Under the pieces are notes generated by a model. The model was not told where the DNA came from and made no database searches. It was given only the letters and a program-made list of their open reading frames with translations. Positions 16,822 through 24,424 of a stretch of 29,082 nucleotides of DNA are shown here, piece by piece. Both the position numbers and the translations under genes were made by a program. How positions within the stretch are numbered: position 1 is the stretch's first letter; each line of letters starts with the position of its first letter. The stretch is from a virus: IMG/VR virus record IMGVR_UViG_3300037189_003935, positions 1-29,082 of that record. One strand, given 5' to 3'.

Positions 16822-17189
16822 TTTGAGCAAGGGTGATTTTCCAAGGCATCTACACACCTTTCAATAATTCTTTGATTCTGCTCTACAACAATACTTGTTT
16901 TAGTGAGAGCCTCGGTCATTGATTTGACCGACTCCTCGCTGCGCCGCAGTGTTTCAGCATCTTTCACATCCTGTAATTTCTGCCTCTCATCGTTTTTTGC
17001 ATCTAGCTTTTTGGTTTTGTCATTCAGATACCAAATAGCAATTGCCATGGCAAATATCCCCCCAAGTGGGCCAGCAAGTTTTTCGATAAAAGATGGGTCA
17101 GGCATTTGAGCTAAAACAAGGCATATCTTGCCAGTGATAACAGCGAGTCCTAGAGTGATGACATCAGCAATGGATTGATGGGGCTGCAT
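16818..17189 (-). CDS. Two-transmembrane holin-like protein with coiled-coil tail (123 aa)
   Basis: Two hydrophobic segments (about residues 9-27 and 38-55) are separated by a short polar loop with Pro and Asp. They are followed by a highly charged helical, probably coiled-coil tail (about 56-115) and a short end with two Cys residues. Two membrane helices next to an endolysin suit a class II holin. The long coiled-coil tail is also reminiscent of inner-membrane spanins, so it could do either or both. It is the first gene of a run coupled by ATGA overlaps through the DUF1353-like, lipoprotein and endolysin genes. Confidence 0.7.
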   Translation of the reverse strand: MQPHQSIADVITLGLAVITGKICLVLAQMPDPSFIEKLAGPLGGIFAMAIAIWYLNDKTKKLDAKNDERQKLQDVKDAETLRRSEESVKSMTEALTKTSIVVEQNQRIIERCVDALENHPCSK

Positions 17190-17224
17190 AAACTTATTTC
17201 TTTTGAGTTAATTGGTCATGCAAA

Positions 17225-17500
17225 TTACTCAATTGCATCTTTGATTTTATCGAGGATCTCGCAGTTGTCAACGCCTAGCGCGGCATTAATAGCGTCAGGA
17301 GAAATGGCGATAGCAGCTGGCATTGCTGGGATTACGCGACCATCCGCTAATACACGTTCAGGTGATGCAGGACGAGAAGGAACACCTTTGGTGCGCAACC
17401 TCTCGATATTCTCTTTAAGAAATTTGATCTGCTGAAGAATTTGACGAGCGATGTTTTTGGCGGACTCATCGTTGGTTACTGGGATTGGCTGTAGTGACAT
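17225..17500 (-). CDS. Hypothetical small protein (91 aa)
   Basis: No family recognised. An N-terminal helical, probably coiled-coil half (about 10-40, SAKNIARQILQQIKFLKENI) is followed by a Pro/Ala-rich linker and a short helical end with one Cys. The ATG follows the 313-aa gene by a 24-base A/T-rich gap without Shine-Dalgarno sequence. Its place between tail-fibre-like and lysis genes suggests a small tail or chaperone protein, but nothing in the sequence decides this. Confidence 0.7.
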   Translation of the reverse strand: MSLQPIPVTNDESAKNIARQILQQIKFLKENIERLRTKGVPSRPASPERVLADGRVIPAMPAAIAISPDAINAALGVDNCEILDKIKDAIE

Positions 17501-17524
17501 AATTTTATTTGTTATGGGTGAGTA

Positions 17525-18466
17525 TTAAGTAAGATCCGCAATGACCTTCCAGTTTGTTCCATTAGACATAACGAGAACGTCACTGGAGCCGCCATCTGAC
17601 ACCGTATCTCCTATAGTGGTAGTGCTTGAGTCAGTGATAATAATCTGCGCTCCAATACCTGCGGCGGAAGCTGTTGGTGCTGCGGAAAGGGTTGAATTTC
17701 CACATTTGAGAGTATTTGTGGTTTCAAGCGGGAAATTAGTGGATATGAGACCACCGCTCCAGCTTAGTGCTGGTGTTATCGAGTCTTGATAAAGAACTCG
17801 GGAATCCCAATTCACCGAGACAGCTCCAGTTAGGTCAATCAAAGCCTGATTGTCATAATCTAGCACACTAAGAAATACAGCTCCATCATACGCTTGAAGA
17901 GCACCACTAACAAAATCAATACGGCTTGCGCCGTCTCCAATGTAGCCGTTCTGCCAGTCGATTGCAACGTCACCTCCTGATGTCAAAAGTTGGCGATTTG
18001 TTATATCAATCGACTTGTCGTCAGAAAGATCATACAAACAACCACCCTCCCAAACTGCGTCATCTGTGGTCGCATCAACGCATTTATAAGCATATCCATT
18101 GTCTAGGACTCTACGTGACCCGCTAGAGTATCCCTTGGTGTCGTCATCGTCACTCATTGGCTCTCCACCGCCATATTCAACGCGAATGCTAATACCATCT
18201 TGTTGCATGATATAAAGTCGCCCTGCTTCCCACTTCAATTCGTAGTCGATCGAGCAAACCATAGCAATGCCGCCATTGCCGCCTGTTCCAGAATCAGTAG
18301 TTCCTTCCCTTAATCTGGAGCCATTATCAAATGTAATAACCGCACCTTCATCCATGGTATCTCCTCCACGCGAGAAACAGTTGAGAGCATTTCTAATTTG
18401 CTCCGCTTGTGTTGGAGTTGGATTCTGGTCGGGTGGAGTGGGGCTGTTTCCTAAATCAATGCTCAT
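17525..18466 (-). CDS. Repeat-containing tail-fibre/spike-like protein (313 aa)
   Basis: After a Pro/Thr/Gln-rich start, the protein contains several loosely repeated W-x2-G/R-x-L-Y type units: LKWEAGRLYI (78), AVWEGGCLYD (137), IDWQNGYIGD (169), VNWDSRVLYQD (218) and LSWSGGLIS (234). Each is followed by a short Asp/Ser/Ile-rich strand. Such DW.NR.LYD-like repeats are common in beta-structured phage fibres. The last 60 residues (SAAPTASAAGIGAQIIITD to the end) look like a fibre tip or trimerisation segment. Its ATG overlaps the 45-aa gene as ATGA. A host-contact or fibre-tip role is inferred. Confidence 0.7.
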   Translation of the reverse strand: MSIDLGNSPTPPDQNPTPTQAEQIRNALNCFSRGGDTMDEGAVITFDNGSRLREGTTDSGTGGNGGIAMVCSIDYELKWEAGRLYIMQQDGISIRVEYGGGEPMSDDDDTKGYSSGSRRVLDNGYAYKCVDATTDDAVWEGGCLYDLSDDKSIDITNRQLLTSGGDVAIDWQNGYIGDGASRIDFVSGALQAYDGAVFLSVLDYDNQALIDLTGAVSVNWDSRVLYQDSITPALSWSGGLISTNFPLETTNTLKCGNSTLSAAPTASAAGIGAQIIITDSSTTTIGDTVSDGGSSDVLVMSNGTNWKVIADLT

Positions 18467-18600
18467 GCGTTTGTAAATGTTATTTCTTCTCCGTTGTAGA
18501 GCAACGGGACTCCATTAAACAAAATTGGACCGAAAGCTACTGGAATAGCGCCTGCCATTAACATTCCAGTTCCAATGTTTAATGTGATTTTTAATTTCAT
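18463..18600 (-). CDS. Small hydrophobic protein (45 aa)
   Basis: A 45-residue frame starting MKLKITLNIGTGMLMAGAIP, two bases after the stop of the spike-base-like gene and ending in an ATGA overlap with the 313-aa gene. That exact spacing on both sides argues for a real gene. Residues 8-35 are Gly/Ala/Leu/Pro-rich and moderately hydrophobic, too weak for a confident membrane helix. No homolog is recognised. It may be a small tail component. Confidence 0.65.
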   Translation of the reverse strand: MKLKITLNIGTGMLMAGAIPVAFGPILFNGVPLLYNGEEITFTNA

Positions 18601-18602
18601 AT

Positions 18603-18869
18603 TTAGTAAGTTGCTACAAAATCAGAAGCAGTCAAGTCTGTAGATGAAATATTGATGACGCTAAATGGGTATTCTAGTCCCGCAATTAGTCCATTAAAAG
18701 TAGCAATATCTCCATTGGCAAATGTAATTGTAGCATTGCCACCGCCGCCAACATAAAGTCCTCTTGAAGGAATTTCTAGTGGAGTATCTGGAGTAATTGC
18801 TATCGCTCCAATTGCGCAATCAGGAGTTGCTAAATAAGCCTGTCTTTTGAATTCTTCTGGTAATGACAT
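18603..18869 (-). CDS. Spike-base-like protein, Rcc01079-type (88 aa)
   Basis: A compact beta protein with the pattern of the small phage or gene-transfer-agent spike-base family: a segment LEIPSRGLYVGGGGNATITF (32-51), then GDIATFNGLIAGLEYPFSV and an ending of TDLTASDFVATY. In that family the equivalent regions read as R-x-LYVG-G-G, then a short strand pair, then a terminal A-x-x-LY. The role would be to seat fibres or spikes at the tail tip. It lies between fibre-type genes, which fits. The family call is from pattern memory, not an alignment. Confidence 0.65.
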   Translation of the reverse strand: MSLPEEFKRQAYLATPDCAIGAIAITPDTPLEIPSRGLYVGGGGNATITFANGDIATFNGLIAGLEYPFSVINISSTDLTASDFVATY

Positions 18870-18881
18870 ATGTGTAGTTGT

Positions 18882-19214
18882 TTAATTGTTAATTTCTTTT
18901 TCGTCCTGCAAGTAAACGAATTGACCGTCTTGGAATGCGTAGCCGCTCGGCATGGTGACGATGCACCGCTCATGGTAGGGGGTGTGTGCCAACTGCGCAT
19001 TGATCGCCTCACCAAGTGCTGTGTTGCCGAGAAACCGCTGCATGGTGAGCTGAATGTTCGCGTTCATTGAATCGAGAATCACTTGAGGATCTCGATTCCA
19101 GAATGCTCGGTAGCACTCGTTCTGGGTGATGGCATAATGCACGGCGGCTTTCGCTTGCTTGCAGGCCAGTGCGTTGTTGAATTGAGTGGGTGTTGGTTCT
19201 TCGATCATAAGCAT
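18882..19214 (-). CDS. Hypothetical protein downstream of tail fibre (110 aa)
   Basis: The chosen start is the ATG at 19214 (MLMIEEPTPTQFNNAL), sharing one base with the fibre stop (TAATG). An in-frame start upstream at 19247 would overlap the fibre, and one at 19208 is also possible. The protein is mainly helical, with three Cys residues and a C-terminal acidic tail. No family is recognised. The G+C content is clearly above the surrounding genes and like the 3' part of the fibre gene, suggesting it travelled with the fibre. A fibre chaperone or tip-associated role is possible from position only. Confidence 0.75.
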   Translation of the reverse strand: MLMIEEPTPTQFNNALACKQAKAAVHYAITQNECYRAFWNRDPQVILDSMNANIQLTMQRFLGNTALGEAINAQLAHTPYHERCIVTMPSGYAFQDGQFVYLQDEKEINN

Positions 19215-21001
19215 TAACGTAAAATTATTGGAAGGAATAATGAACACCAGTCAACCATAATCGTTCGAGATGCTCCTACCGCTTGCGTTTGCACATAAAA
19301 ACTTGGGGTGGATTCCCCCCAGTTACCAGAAACAGATGTATGTGTGACCGTGCCAGCATAAACTGTTGACCAGTTGGCTAGGTTGAAATCAGCAATTTCC
19401 AGCAGGATGCGAGTCTGGGTTGCGCTCACCCTCTCAATCTCGACTTGGTAGCGTTTGCCCGAGAAGTAGTTGCCAGCTTGAGGGGTTGCTGCCGTGAATG
19501 TGGAGATCCCTGCATTTGTGCTGAGAACCCATTGCCCAGAATTTGACGCACTTTGATATACAAGCTGGCACGCGCTGCCACCACCAGAAAAGCCAAGTCC
19601 CAGATTTACGGTTGTGATGTCGGGGATGGCGAAACCGTAGCGAATAATTGCTCCGATGAAAATGTTACTTGCGCCTATGCCTAGACTTCTGGATCTGCTG
19701 TTTCCTTGTGTCGTCCCAGTGACAAGTCTGCATGTCCCAATGAATTGCCCAGCACCTCCAGTGGCAGAGGCATCCGTGCTGCCAGTGCCCGAGTCGTTCC
19801 ATGGGTGCGTTCCCGCCCCGCTGAGTCCATAAAAGTCTTCAAACAAAACACAAATCGGGCGAGTGCTGCCAGCTTGGTTTTGCAGAACGCTAGGCACAGC
19901 AGTGCCACTGATGCCAGAATTGATTGTGGGACTTGTGAGAGTTGGCGAGTCAGCAAAGACATTCGCGCCCGTCCCTGTTTCGTCGGTAAGGCAGGCGGCA
20001 AGATTCGCGCTGCTTGGCGTGGCAAGAAATGTCGCTACGTTTGTTCCAAGGTCGGTGCTACGAATTAGCGTCACTGCTGAGCCTGTGCCGTTGCGGAATG
20101 ATGGCACTCCTGACGCGTTAGACCACCATGCGGATCGACCCGTAACAACCGTTGGAGAAGTGCCGTTAAGGGTGACTAGATGCCCAGCCTCGCCTCCGCT
20201 GGGGACACTCGCTAAATGACCGTTTGTTAGTAGATTTCCGTTTACGTTTCCAGTGCCGTTGAATGACTGTCCGAAAATGTCGCGAGAGGTTGCAAGCGCA
20301 GTTGCGGTTGCGACGTTGGATGTCGTCAGTGCAACCGTGCCGTCCGCATCAGGAAATGCGATTGCGCGATTCGCTGTTTGCGTTCCAGAAAGAGTTGTGG
20401 CGTAAACCCCATTTACATCCGTGATTTTGAACGTGCTGCTGGTTTGGATGTAGCCGCCATTCGACGTTCGTATATTTGCATTTGCACCTCCCGTGAAAAT
20501 GTCAGCGGCATCGCCTGTGGTGTAAATTTCCGAGAACTCACCTTGCGTGTAGATATTCGCATCCGACCCAGTGGTGTAAATATCTCCATAGTCGCCGCTG
20601 GTGTAAATGGTTGCATTTTCGCCAGCAGTGTAGATGCTGCCGAATTGACCAATGGTGTGAATGTGCGCCCCTGCGCCTTGCGTATAAATTCGCGCATCAA
20701 CCCCATTGGTGGAAATCGTTGCGTCAGATCCTAATGTATAAATGGTTGCATCCGACCCGTTCGTGAAAATCTGCCCGTTCATCCCCTCTGTGCAGATGAA
20801 ACCATTTGCTCCTGTTAAAACTATACCATCTCCGCCAACGGTTAAATCCAAAATGTCTAAACTCGCCGTCCCATCGCTTGTCGTCGCACTTGTGACGCTG
20901 TTCGGGCCTGCTGGTCCAGTAGGGCCCGTAGGTCCTGGTATGCCAATTTCAAAATTAGCTAATAATTGTTCGGATTCAAGAGATATGTGAAAATCAGACA
21001 T
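19214..21001 (-). CDS. Tail fibre with collagen-like triplets and 13-copy nonapeptide repeat (595 aa)
   Basis: Domain order: residues 1-19 are a possible virion-attachment end; 20-33 are collagen-like Gly-X-Y triplets (GIPGPTGPTGPAGP); 67-183 are thirteen 9-residue repeats with consensus xxIYTxGxx; 188-375 are a Thr/Ser/Gly-rich fibre shaft with AFPDADGTVALTT; and 375-595 are a Cys-containing beta-rich domain (VLFEDFYGLSG to the end) that looks like a lectin-type or capsid-binding sandwich. The start overlaps the 115-aa gene by eight bases. Together this is a host-recognition fibre, probably trimeric. The C-terminal half is more G+C-rich than the flanking genes, which is usual for exchanged receptor-binding modules. 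Confidence 0.85.
   Translation of the reverse strand: MSDFHISLESEQLLANFEIGIPGPTGPTGPAGPNSVTSATTSDGTASLDILDLTVGGDGIVLTGANGFICTEGMNGQIFTNGSDATIYTLGSDATISTNGVDARIYTQGAGAHIHTIGQFGSIYTAGENATIYTSGDYGDIYTTGSDANIYTQGEFSEIYTTGDAADIFTGGANANIRTSNGGYIQTSSTFKITDVNGVYATTLSGTQTANRAIAFPDADGTVALTTSNVATATALATSRDIFGQSFNGTGNVNGNLLTNGHLASVPSGGEAGHLVTLNGTSPTVVTGRSAWWSNASGVPSFRNGTGSAVTLIRSTDLGTNVATFLATPSSANLAACLTDETGTGANVFADSPTLTSPTINSGISGTAVPSVLQNQAGSTRPICVLFEDFYGLSGAGTHPWNDSGTGSTDASATGGAGQFIGTCRLVTGTTQGNSRSRSLGIGASNIFIGAIIRYGFAIPDITTVNLGLGFSGGGSACQLVYQSASNSGQWVLSTNAGISTFTAATPQAGNYFSGKRYQVEIERVSATQTRILLEIADFNLANWSTVYAGTVTHTSVSGNWGESTPSFYVQTQAVGASRTIMVDWCSLFLPIILR
20453..20803 (-). repeat. Thirteen 27-bp units encoding nonapeptide xxIYTxGxx
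   Basis: The units run in frame from residue 67 to 183 of the fibre without a gap or insertion. Ile, Thr and Gly positions are held and variable residues lie between. DNA units differ considerably, so the repeat is kept by protein structure rather than recent slippage. A beta-helical or beta-roll shaft is the likely fold. Confidence 0.88.
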
Positions 21002-21341
21002 CAGGTAATTGAGTTCCAGTTTCGTAAACAGTTACGATTCCTTTAAGTGTTTTGGTTACGTCATTGCCAGCATCTCGCGCTAAAAAATCGTAAAAGTAAT
21101 TGCCAGTAGAAATTGATTGCGTTTGAGTAGGAGTAAGTAGTATTTCTACCTCGCCATCTTCAGGATTGGTTTTGTTGATTGTAAAATCTAACTTGTAATT
21201 TGCCTTGTATAAAGACATTGCAAAATCAAATTCACTTACATCCACAGTTTCTTCATGCGTAGAATCTGTATAAAAGAAAACTTTGCGACGAAAGGTTGTC
21301 GCTTGTTCAATATGAATTGAAGCTATTACAGGCTTGCTCAT
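20994..21341 (-). CDS. Small beta-rich protein upstream of tail fibre (115 aa)
   Basis: The chosen start is the ATG at 21341 (MSKPVIASIHIEQATTFRRK). The open frame begins at a TTG six bases earlier. It reads as alternating strands with an Ig-like pattern (KVFFYTDSTHEE, VEILLTPTQTQS, FYDFLARDAGN, KGIVTVYETGTQ). Small proteins like this lie just upstream of fibres in many tailed phages and often connect fibre to baseplate or tail. It is the first gene after the capsid hairpin and the palindrome at 21353, and overlaps the fibre start by eight bases. Confidence 0.75.
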   Translation of the reverse strand: MSKPVIASIHIEQATTFRRKVFFYTDSTHEETVDVSEFDFAMSLYKANYKLDFTINKTNPEDGEVEILLTPTQTQSISTGNYFYDFLARDAGNDVTKTLKGIVTVYETGTQLPDV

Positions 21342-21352
21342 ACACAATGTTG

Positions 21353-21368
21353 TTTTAGTTGGCTAAAA
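21353..21368 (-). promoter_or_regulatory. Palindromic intergenic motif, candidate phage promoter/operator (copy 2, most perfect)
   Basis: Coding strand TTTTAGCCAACTAAAA, a perfect inverted repeat of six bases around CCAA. It is 11 bases before the ATG of the 115-aa gene and 16 bases after the capsid hairpin. The arrangement of hairpin then promoter-like site after the capsid gene parallels the T7 layout. Confidence 0.6.
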
Positions 21369-21384
21369 TCTCGCCCGTAGGCAG

Positions 21385-21418
21385 AAGCCTCCCCCTGTTT
21401 TGTTTCAAGGGGAGGCTT
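21385..21418 (-). terminator. Hairpin after major capsid gene, probable (partial) terminator
   Basis: A perfect 10-bp stem (AAGCCTCCCC with GGGGAGGCTT) with a 14-base loop lies five bases after the capsid stop. On the minus strand the stem is followed by CTTCTGCC rather than a U tract, while the plus-strand side ends in TTTT. It may be a leaky terminator, a 3' RNA-protecting hairpin, or a bidirectional one. Confidence 0.65.
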
Positions 21419-21423
21419 TTAGC

Positions 21424-22839
21424 TTATTCGACAACAGGACTGCCAATCGTAGAGCAATCAGTAATCATTCCAAAGGCATTAGAGCAAGCCTTATGACGAA
21501 TGACGATACCAAACTCTGGATTGTCTGGGCGAGTGCCAGAGGTGAGAACACCACGGAAGCGACCAATCGTTCCATCTGGGTTCTTAATCTCATCAGCGTA
21601 GTTCTTCCAAGAGAACTCACCAGCGTGATTAACCAGATCGAATTTAGCACCAGCAACGCTCGTAAGAGGCTTGGGAATCAAGCATACAGCAGTTTTTTGG
21701 TGGAAGATAAAGCTATCTTCGTATTCAGCAGTCAACCAAGCAGGGTTTGGAATAACAACGCCACCAGAATTGATGTATTCAGGAACGCTAACCCATGCGC
21801 TATAAACAGCAGCTGTTCCTTGCGCCGTAGGAGCGCCACCAGTCACGCTGGTAACGGTGTAGGTAGACGCGCTAAGAACTGCGGTAATAATGTATTGGTT
21901 AGAGCCAGAGAACACTTGAGAACCAACAGTTAGCGTCGTATTAGCTGGGGTGGAGCCATCACTTGCGTAAGTCGTAAGGACTGTAGTGGCAACTTTAATT
22001 TTGCCAGTTGCTTCAGCAAGCCAGTTCCAACGTGGAGTCTTGTCATCAATCAAGTGAGTAAAGCCAGCATAATTCCATTTAACGCCCATTGGAGAAAGCA
22101 GTTTCTCGTTTTGGCTAGAATAGCGGAAGTCTTCACGAACATCTGGATTACTGGTAATAAGGTTGCGGCTAGAGCGAGCGCTAGTAATCAAACCATAAAC
22201 CGAACGCGAATCAGCCATGCCCATTGCGCCATCTTGAGCGCCTTGATGGTTGAGGTATTCATACACATAATCAAGGAAGCCTTGAGTAAGGATGGATACT
22301 GCGGGAGTGCCGCCAGGACTTGGGAATGAGAACGAATTGAACTTACCACCGTTCAGGTTGAACGAGGAGTTGGCAAGAGCAAGGTTGTCTGCAACACGCA
22401 CATACTCCGAGCGATAACGCGCAATCCAAGTTTCGCGAGCTTGGTCAGCAAGAGCCTTAATGGATGCTTGCATTTGTTGCTCACGAACAAAGGTGTAACG
22501 CAGGTTATTAACGCAAAGATTCGGACCCCAAATTGCTTTTGTTTGCAGATTGAAGTCGCGAGTGAGCTGACTGAATTTAACTTCATCAGCTGGAGGAACG
22601 CAACTACCACCATCAGAGACACTGGGCTCGTCATACATGTTCTCCCATTGAACAGGAGCAGCGGTAAGTTCAGCGCGGTTAAAAACAAACGTCTTTAGGG
22701 TGTTGCCCATTCCTTCTTGCCATTGTTCGCGAGAGTGAAGGGTGAGCCAAGGCGTGGTCTTGGCCATCATTTTTTGGTTGATATTCGGGGTGATCCTGCC
22801 CGATTCGCGGAGCAGCCAGTCATTAATTTCGTTAGCCAT
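21424..22839 (-). CDS. Probable major capsid protein (471 aa)
   Basis: The position after a scaffold-like gene, and a strong separate leader and 3' hairpin, point to the major capsid gene. The protein starts MANEINDWLLRESGR, is mixed alpha/beta, has no membrane segment, and shows the moderate hydrophobicity of a shell protein. A central part (about 215-245, with RSVYGLITSARSSRN) resembles the spine/loop region of HK97-type shells, followed by a beta-rich insert (about 285-345, Thr/Val/Ser/Tyr). The insert looks like an added decoration or Ig-like subdomain. The identification rests on order and size rather than a diagnostic motif. Confidence 0.75.
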   Translation of the reverse strand: MANEINDWLLRESGRITPNINQKMMAKTTPWLTLHSREQWQEGMGNTLKTFVFNRAELTAAPVQWENMYDEPSVSDGGSCVPPADEVKFSQLTRDFNLQTKAIWGPNLCVNNLRYTFVREQQMQASIKALADQARETWIARYRSEYVRVADNLALANSSFNLNGGKFNSFSFPSPGGTPAVSILTQGFLDYVYEYLNHQGAQDGAMGMADSRSVYGLITSARSSRNLITSNPDVREDFRYSSQNEKLLSPMGVKWNYAGFTHLIDDKTPRWNWLAEATGKIKVATTVLTTYASDGSTPANTTLTVGSQVFSGSNQYIITAVLSASTYTVTSVTGGAPTAQGTAAVYSAWVSVPEYINSGGVVIPNPAWLTAEYEDSFIFHQKTAVCLIPKPLTSVAGAKFDLVNHAGEFSWKNYADEIKNPDGTIGRFRGVLTSGTRPDNPEFGIVIRHKACSNAFGMITDCSTIGSPVVE

Positions 22840-22932
22840 AGTATTAGGTAATTAGAGGTTAGAGATAATAAAACTACTGAGCAAGCTCTGTAGAAGTAAT
22901 GCCTAGAACGGATAACGACCGAGCCAACGGAA

Positions 22933-22998
22933 AATGCTGTTATTTAGAACTTTGCATCTCAAGAAGTTCGAGAGACAAATAAACCAAATAACAGCATT
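22933..22998 (-). promoter_or_regulatory. Long-range inverted repeat in the leader of the capsid gene
   Basis: AATGCTGTTATTT (22933-22945) and AAATAACAGCATT (22986-22998) form a perfect 13-bp stem around a 40-base loop that holds a possible inner pair (GAACTT/AAGTTC). It lies in the 183-base gap between scaffold and capsid genes, otherwise without a credible gene. It could be an RNA processing site, a stabilising 5' leader for capsid mRNA, or an attenuator. A weak partial match to the palindrome half-site (GACTAA) lies at its upstream edge. Confidence 0.65.
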
Positions 22999-23022
22999 AG
23001 TCAAAAACTATTTTTGATTATT

Positions 23023-24195
23023 TTATTTGAATTTAGTTTTTCTCATTAATGTCAAGAAATCCTCAGGGCCACTAGGCTCCTCTGAAGATGGTTGTCCGAG
23101 CTTTGGACGACGCAGCAAGTCATTGGCTTCCTTGCCGCTATATTCCTGTAACAATTTCTTGGCATTGTTTAACTCCTTAATTACATGAGGAAGGGCAACC
23201 CCTGCAAATGCCGCATATGCCTTGTCTTTGCCAGCAGCTTTATTGAAGTCAATAGACAAACTACGATTACGCAGCTTAGTCCACTCCTCAGTAACTTCTC
23301 CTTTTTCATCAACAAATCCTGGAATTACTTCTTTGTATTTATCCCAAATGTTAGACTGAATAGACTGCACGGCTTTTTTATCCTCTTCATATTGAGCTTG
23401 TTGTTCAGCAATTTGCTGCGCCTCAATTTGAGAAAGTTTTTCTTCAGCACGGTCAAGCATTTCTTGACGAACTTTACCAAGCCCCTTGTATTCATAAATC
23501 ATCCGATAGATATCTTGTTTTTCAACTTCATTAAGTTCGGACAAATGCGCCTGAATTAATTTAGCTTGAACCTCTTTATCTTGTTCACGGATAATTGTCT
23601 GAATTACTTCAGAATCAATTTGATAGCTTTCGGCAATTTGATCTGCTTCCTGCAGAATTTCGATGGCTGGATTGAGAACCCTTTCCTTGTATTCCTTGGA
23701 TGACTCCACTTTTACTTTTGCACTTACAGAAGAAAGCTCTTCAACTTGCTGGCGCAAGCCTTCAGCTTCAGCAGCTTTCATTTCAAGTTCTTGCAACTTA
23801 GCTTGAACATCATCGGGAACAGAAACGGTTTTTTGTTTTTGCTTAAAGTCTTTCAACTCTTGGCGCAACTCTTTGAATTTATCGCTAGCCTTTTTATCCA
23901 TTCCTTTTGACAGCTCTTCTGTTTGTTTGTCAAAAGAATCCTCGTTAAACTCGCCGTCATTTTCTTTTTCTCCATCATTAAAAAACTCTTCAGCTTCTTC
24001 AATGGGTGACTTTTCTTCTACTGTTTTACCACTTTCTTTAGGTTCCTCATTGATTGGAGGATCGTCATTACCTGGTGGAACGTCATTTTCAAGGACAGAA
24101 TCATCTGTTCCGTCGTTGTCAATGGCAGGAAACTGGTTATTCATAGCCGAAAAAATATCATCAGCTCCAGCATTATCGTCGTTTGGTTCAATCAT
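23023..24195 (-). CDS. Scaffold-like protein (390 aa)
   Basis: The first 90 residues are very acidic (Asp/Glu/Asn/Pro-rich), followed by a long charged, largely helical and probably coiled-coil body (about 90-290, rich in Glu, Lys, Gln). A more globular end leads to a basic C-terminal tail (LTLMRKTKFK). Acidic N-terminus, helical middle and basic tail are the usual layout of capsid scaffold proteins, whose basic end contacts the shell. No protease motif is visible. The start overlaps the 77-aa gene by eight bases. Confidence 0.75.
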   Translation of the reverse strand: MIEPNDDNAGADDIFSAMNNQFPAIDNDGTDDSVLENDVPPGNDDPPINEEPKESGKTVEEKSPIEEAEEFFNDGEKENDGEFNEDSFDKQTEELSKGMDKKASDKFKELRQELKDFKQKQKTVSVPDDVQAKLQELEMKAAEAEGLRQQVEELSSVSAKVKVESSKEYKERVLNPAIEILQEADQIAESYQIDSEVIQTIIREQDKEVQAKLIQAHLSELNEVEKQDIYRMIYEYKGLGKVRQEMLDRAEEKLSQIEAQQIAEQQAQYEEDKKAVQSIQSNIWDKYKEVIPGFVDEKGEVTEEWTKLRNRSLSIDFNKAAGKDKAYAAFAGVALPHVIKELNNAKKLLQEYSGKEANDLLRRPKLGQPSSEEPSGPEDFLTLMRKTKFK

Positions 24196-24421
24196 GTTTC
24201 AATTTTCTAGTTGTTAATCCCAATGTTGTTTTAACTTTAGCCGACTCAAGTAATGAGTTTAGCCCAGCTAAAAGCCCCATATTGAAAGCCTGCGCTAAGG
24301 CTGCTTTTTCAATTGTATCAACATCAGATTTTTTCTTGTGATGAATTGCTGCTTGCAATGCTTTTTGCATTACATGGGAACTCAGCATTTCATTTAACTG
24401 GTTTTGTTCTAGTTCTGTCAT
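24188..24421 (-). CDS. Small helical protein between portal and scaffold (77 aa)
   Basis: No family recognised. It is predicted all-helical (NQLNEMLSSHVMQKALQAAI, then DTIEKAALAQAFNMGLLAGL) with a basic end. It begins three bases after the portal stop and its 3' end overlaps the scaffold start by eight bases, so it belongs to the head assembly operon. Proteins of this size between portal and scaffold occur in many phages, sometimes as scaffold accessory proteins. The function here is unknown. Confidence 0.72.
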   Translation of the reverse strand: MTELEQNQLNEMLSSHVMQKALQAAIHHKKKSDVDTIEKAALAQAFNMGLLAGLNSLLESAKVKTTLGLTTRKLKHD

Positions 24422-24424
24422 AAA

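Noticed and set aside
20453-20803. CRISPR-like array of 27-base units
   Set aside because: The repeats are contiguous, in frame and diverged; they are a protein repeat in the fibre.
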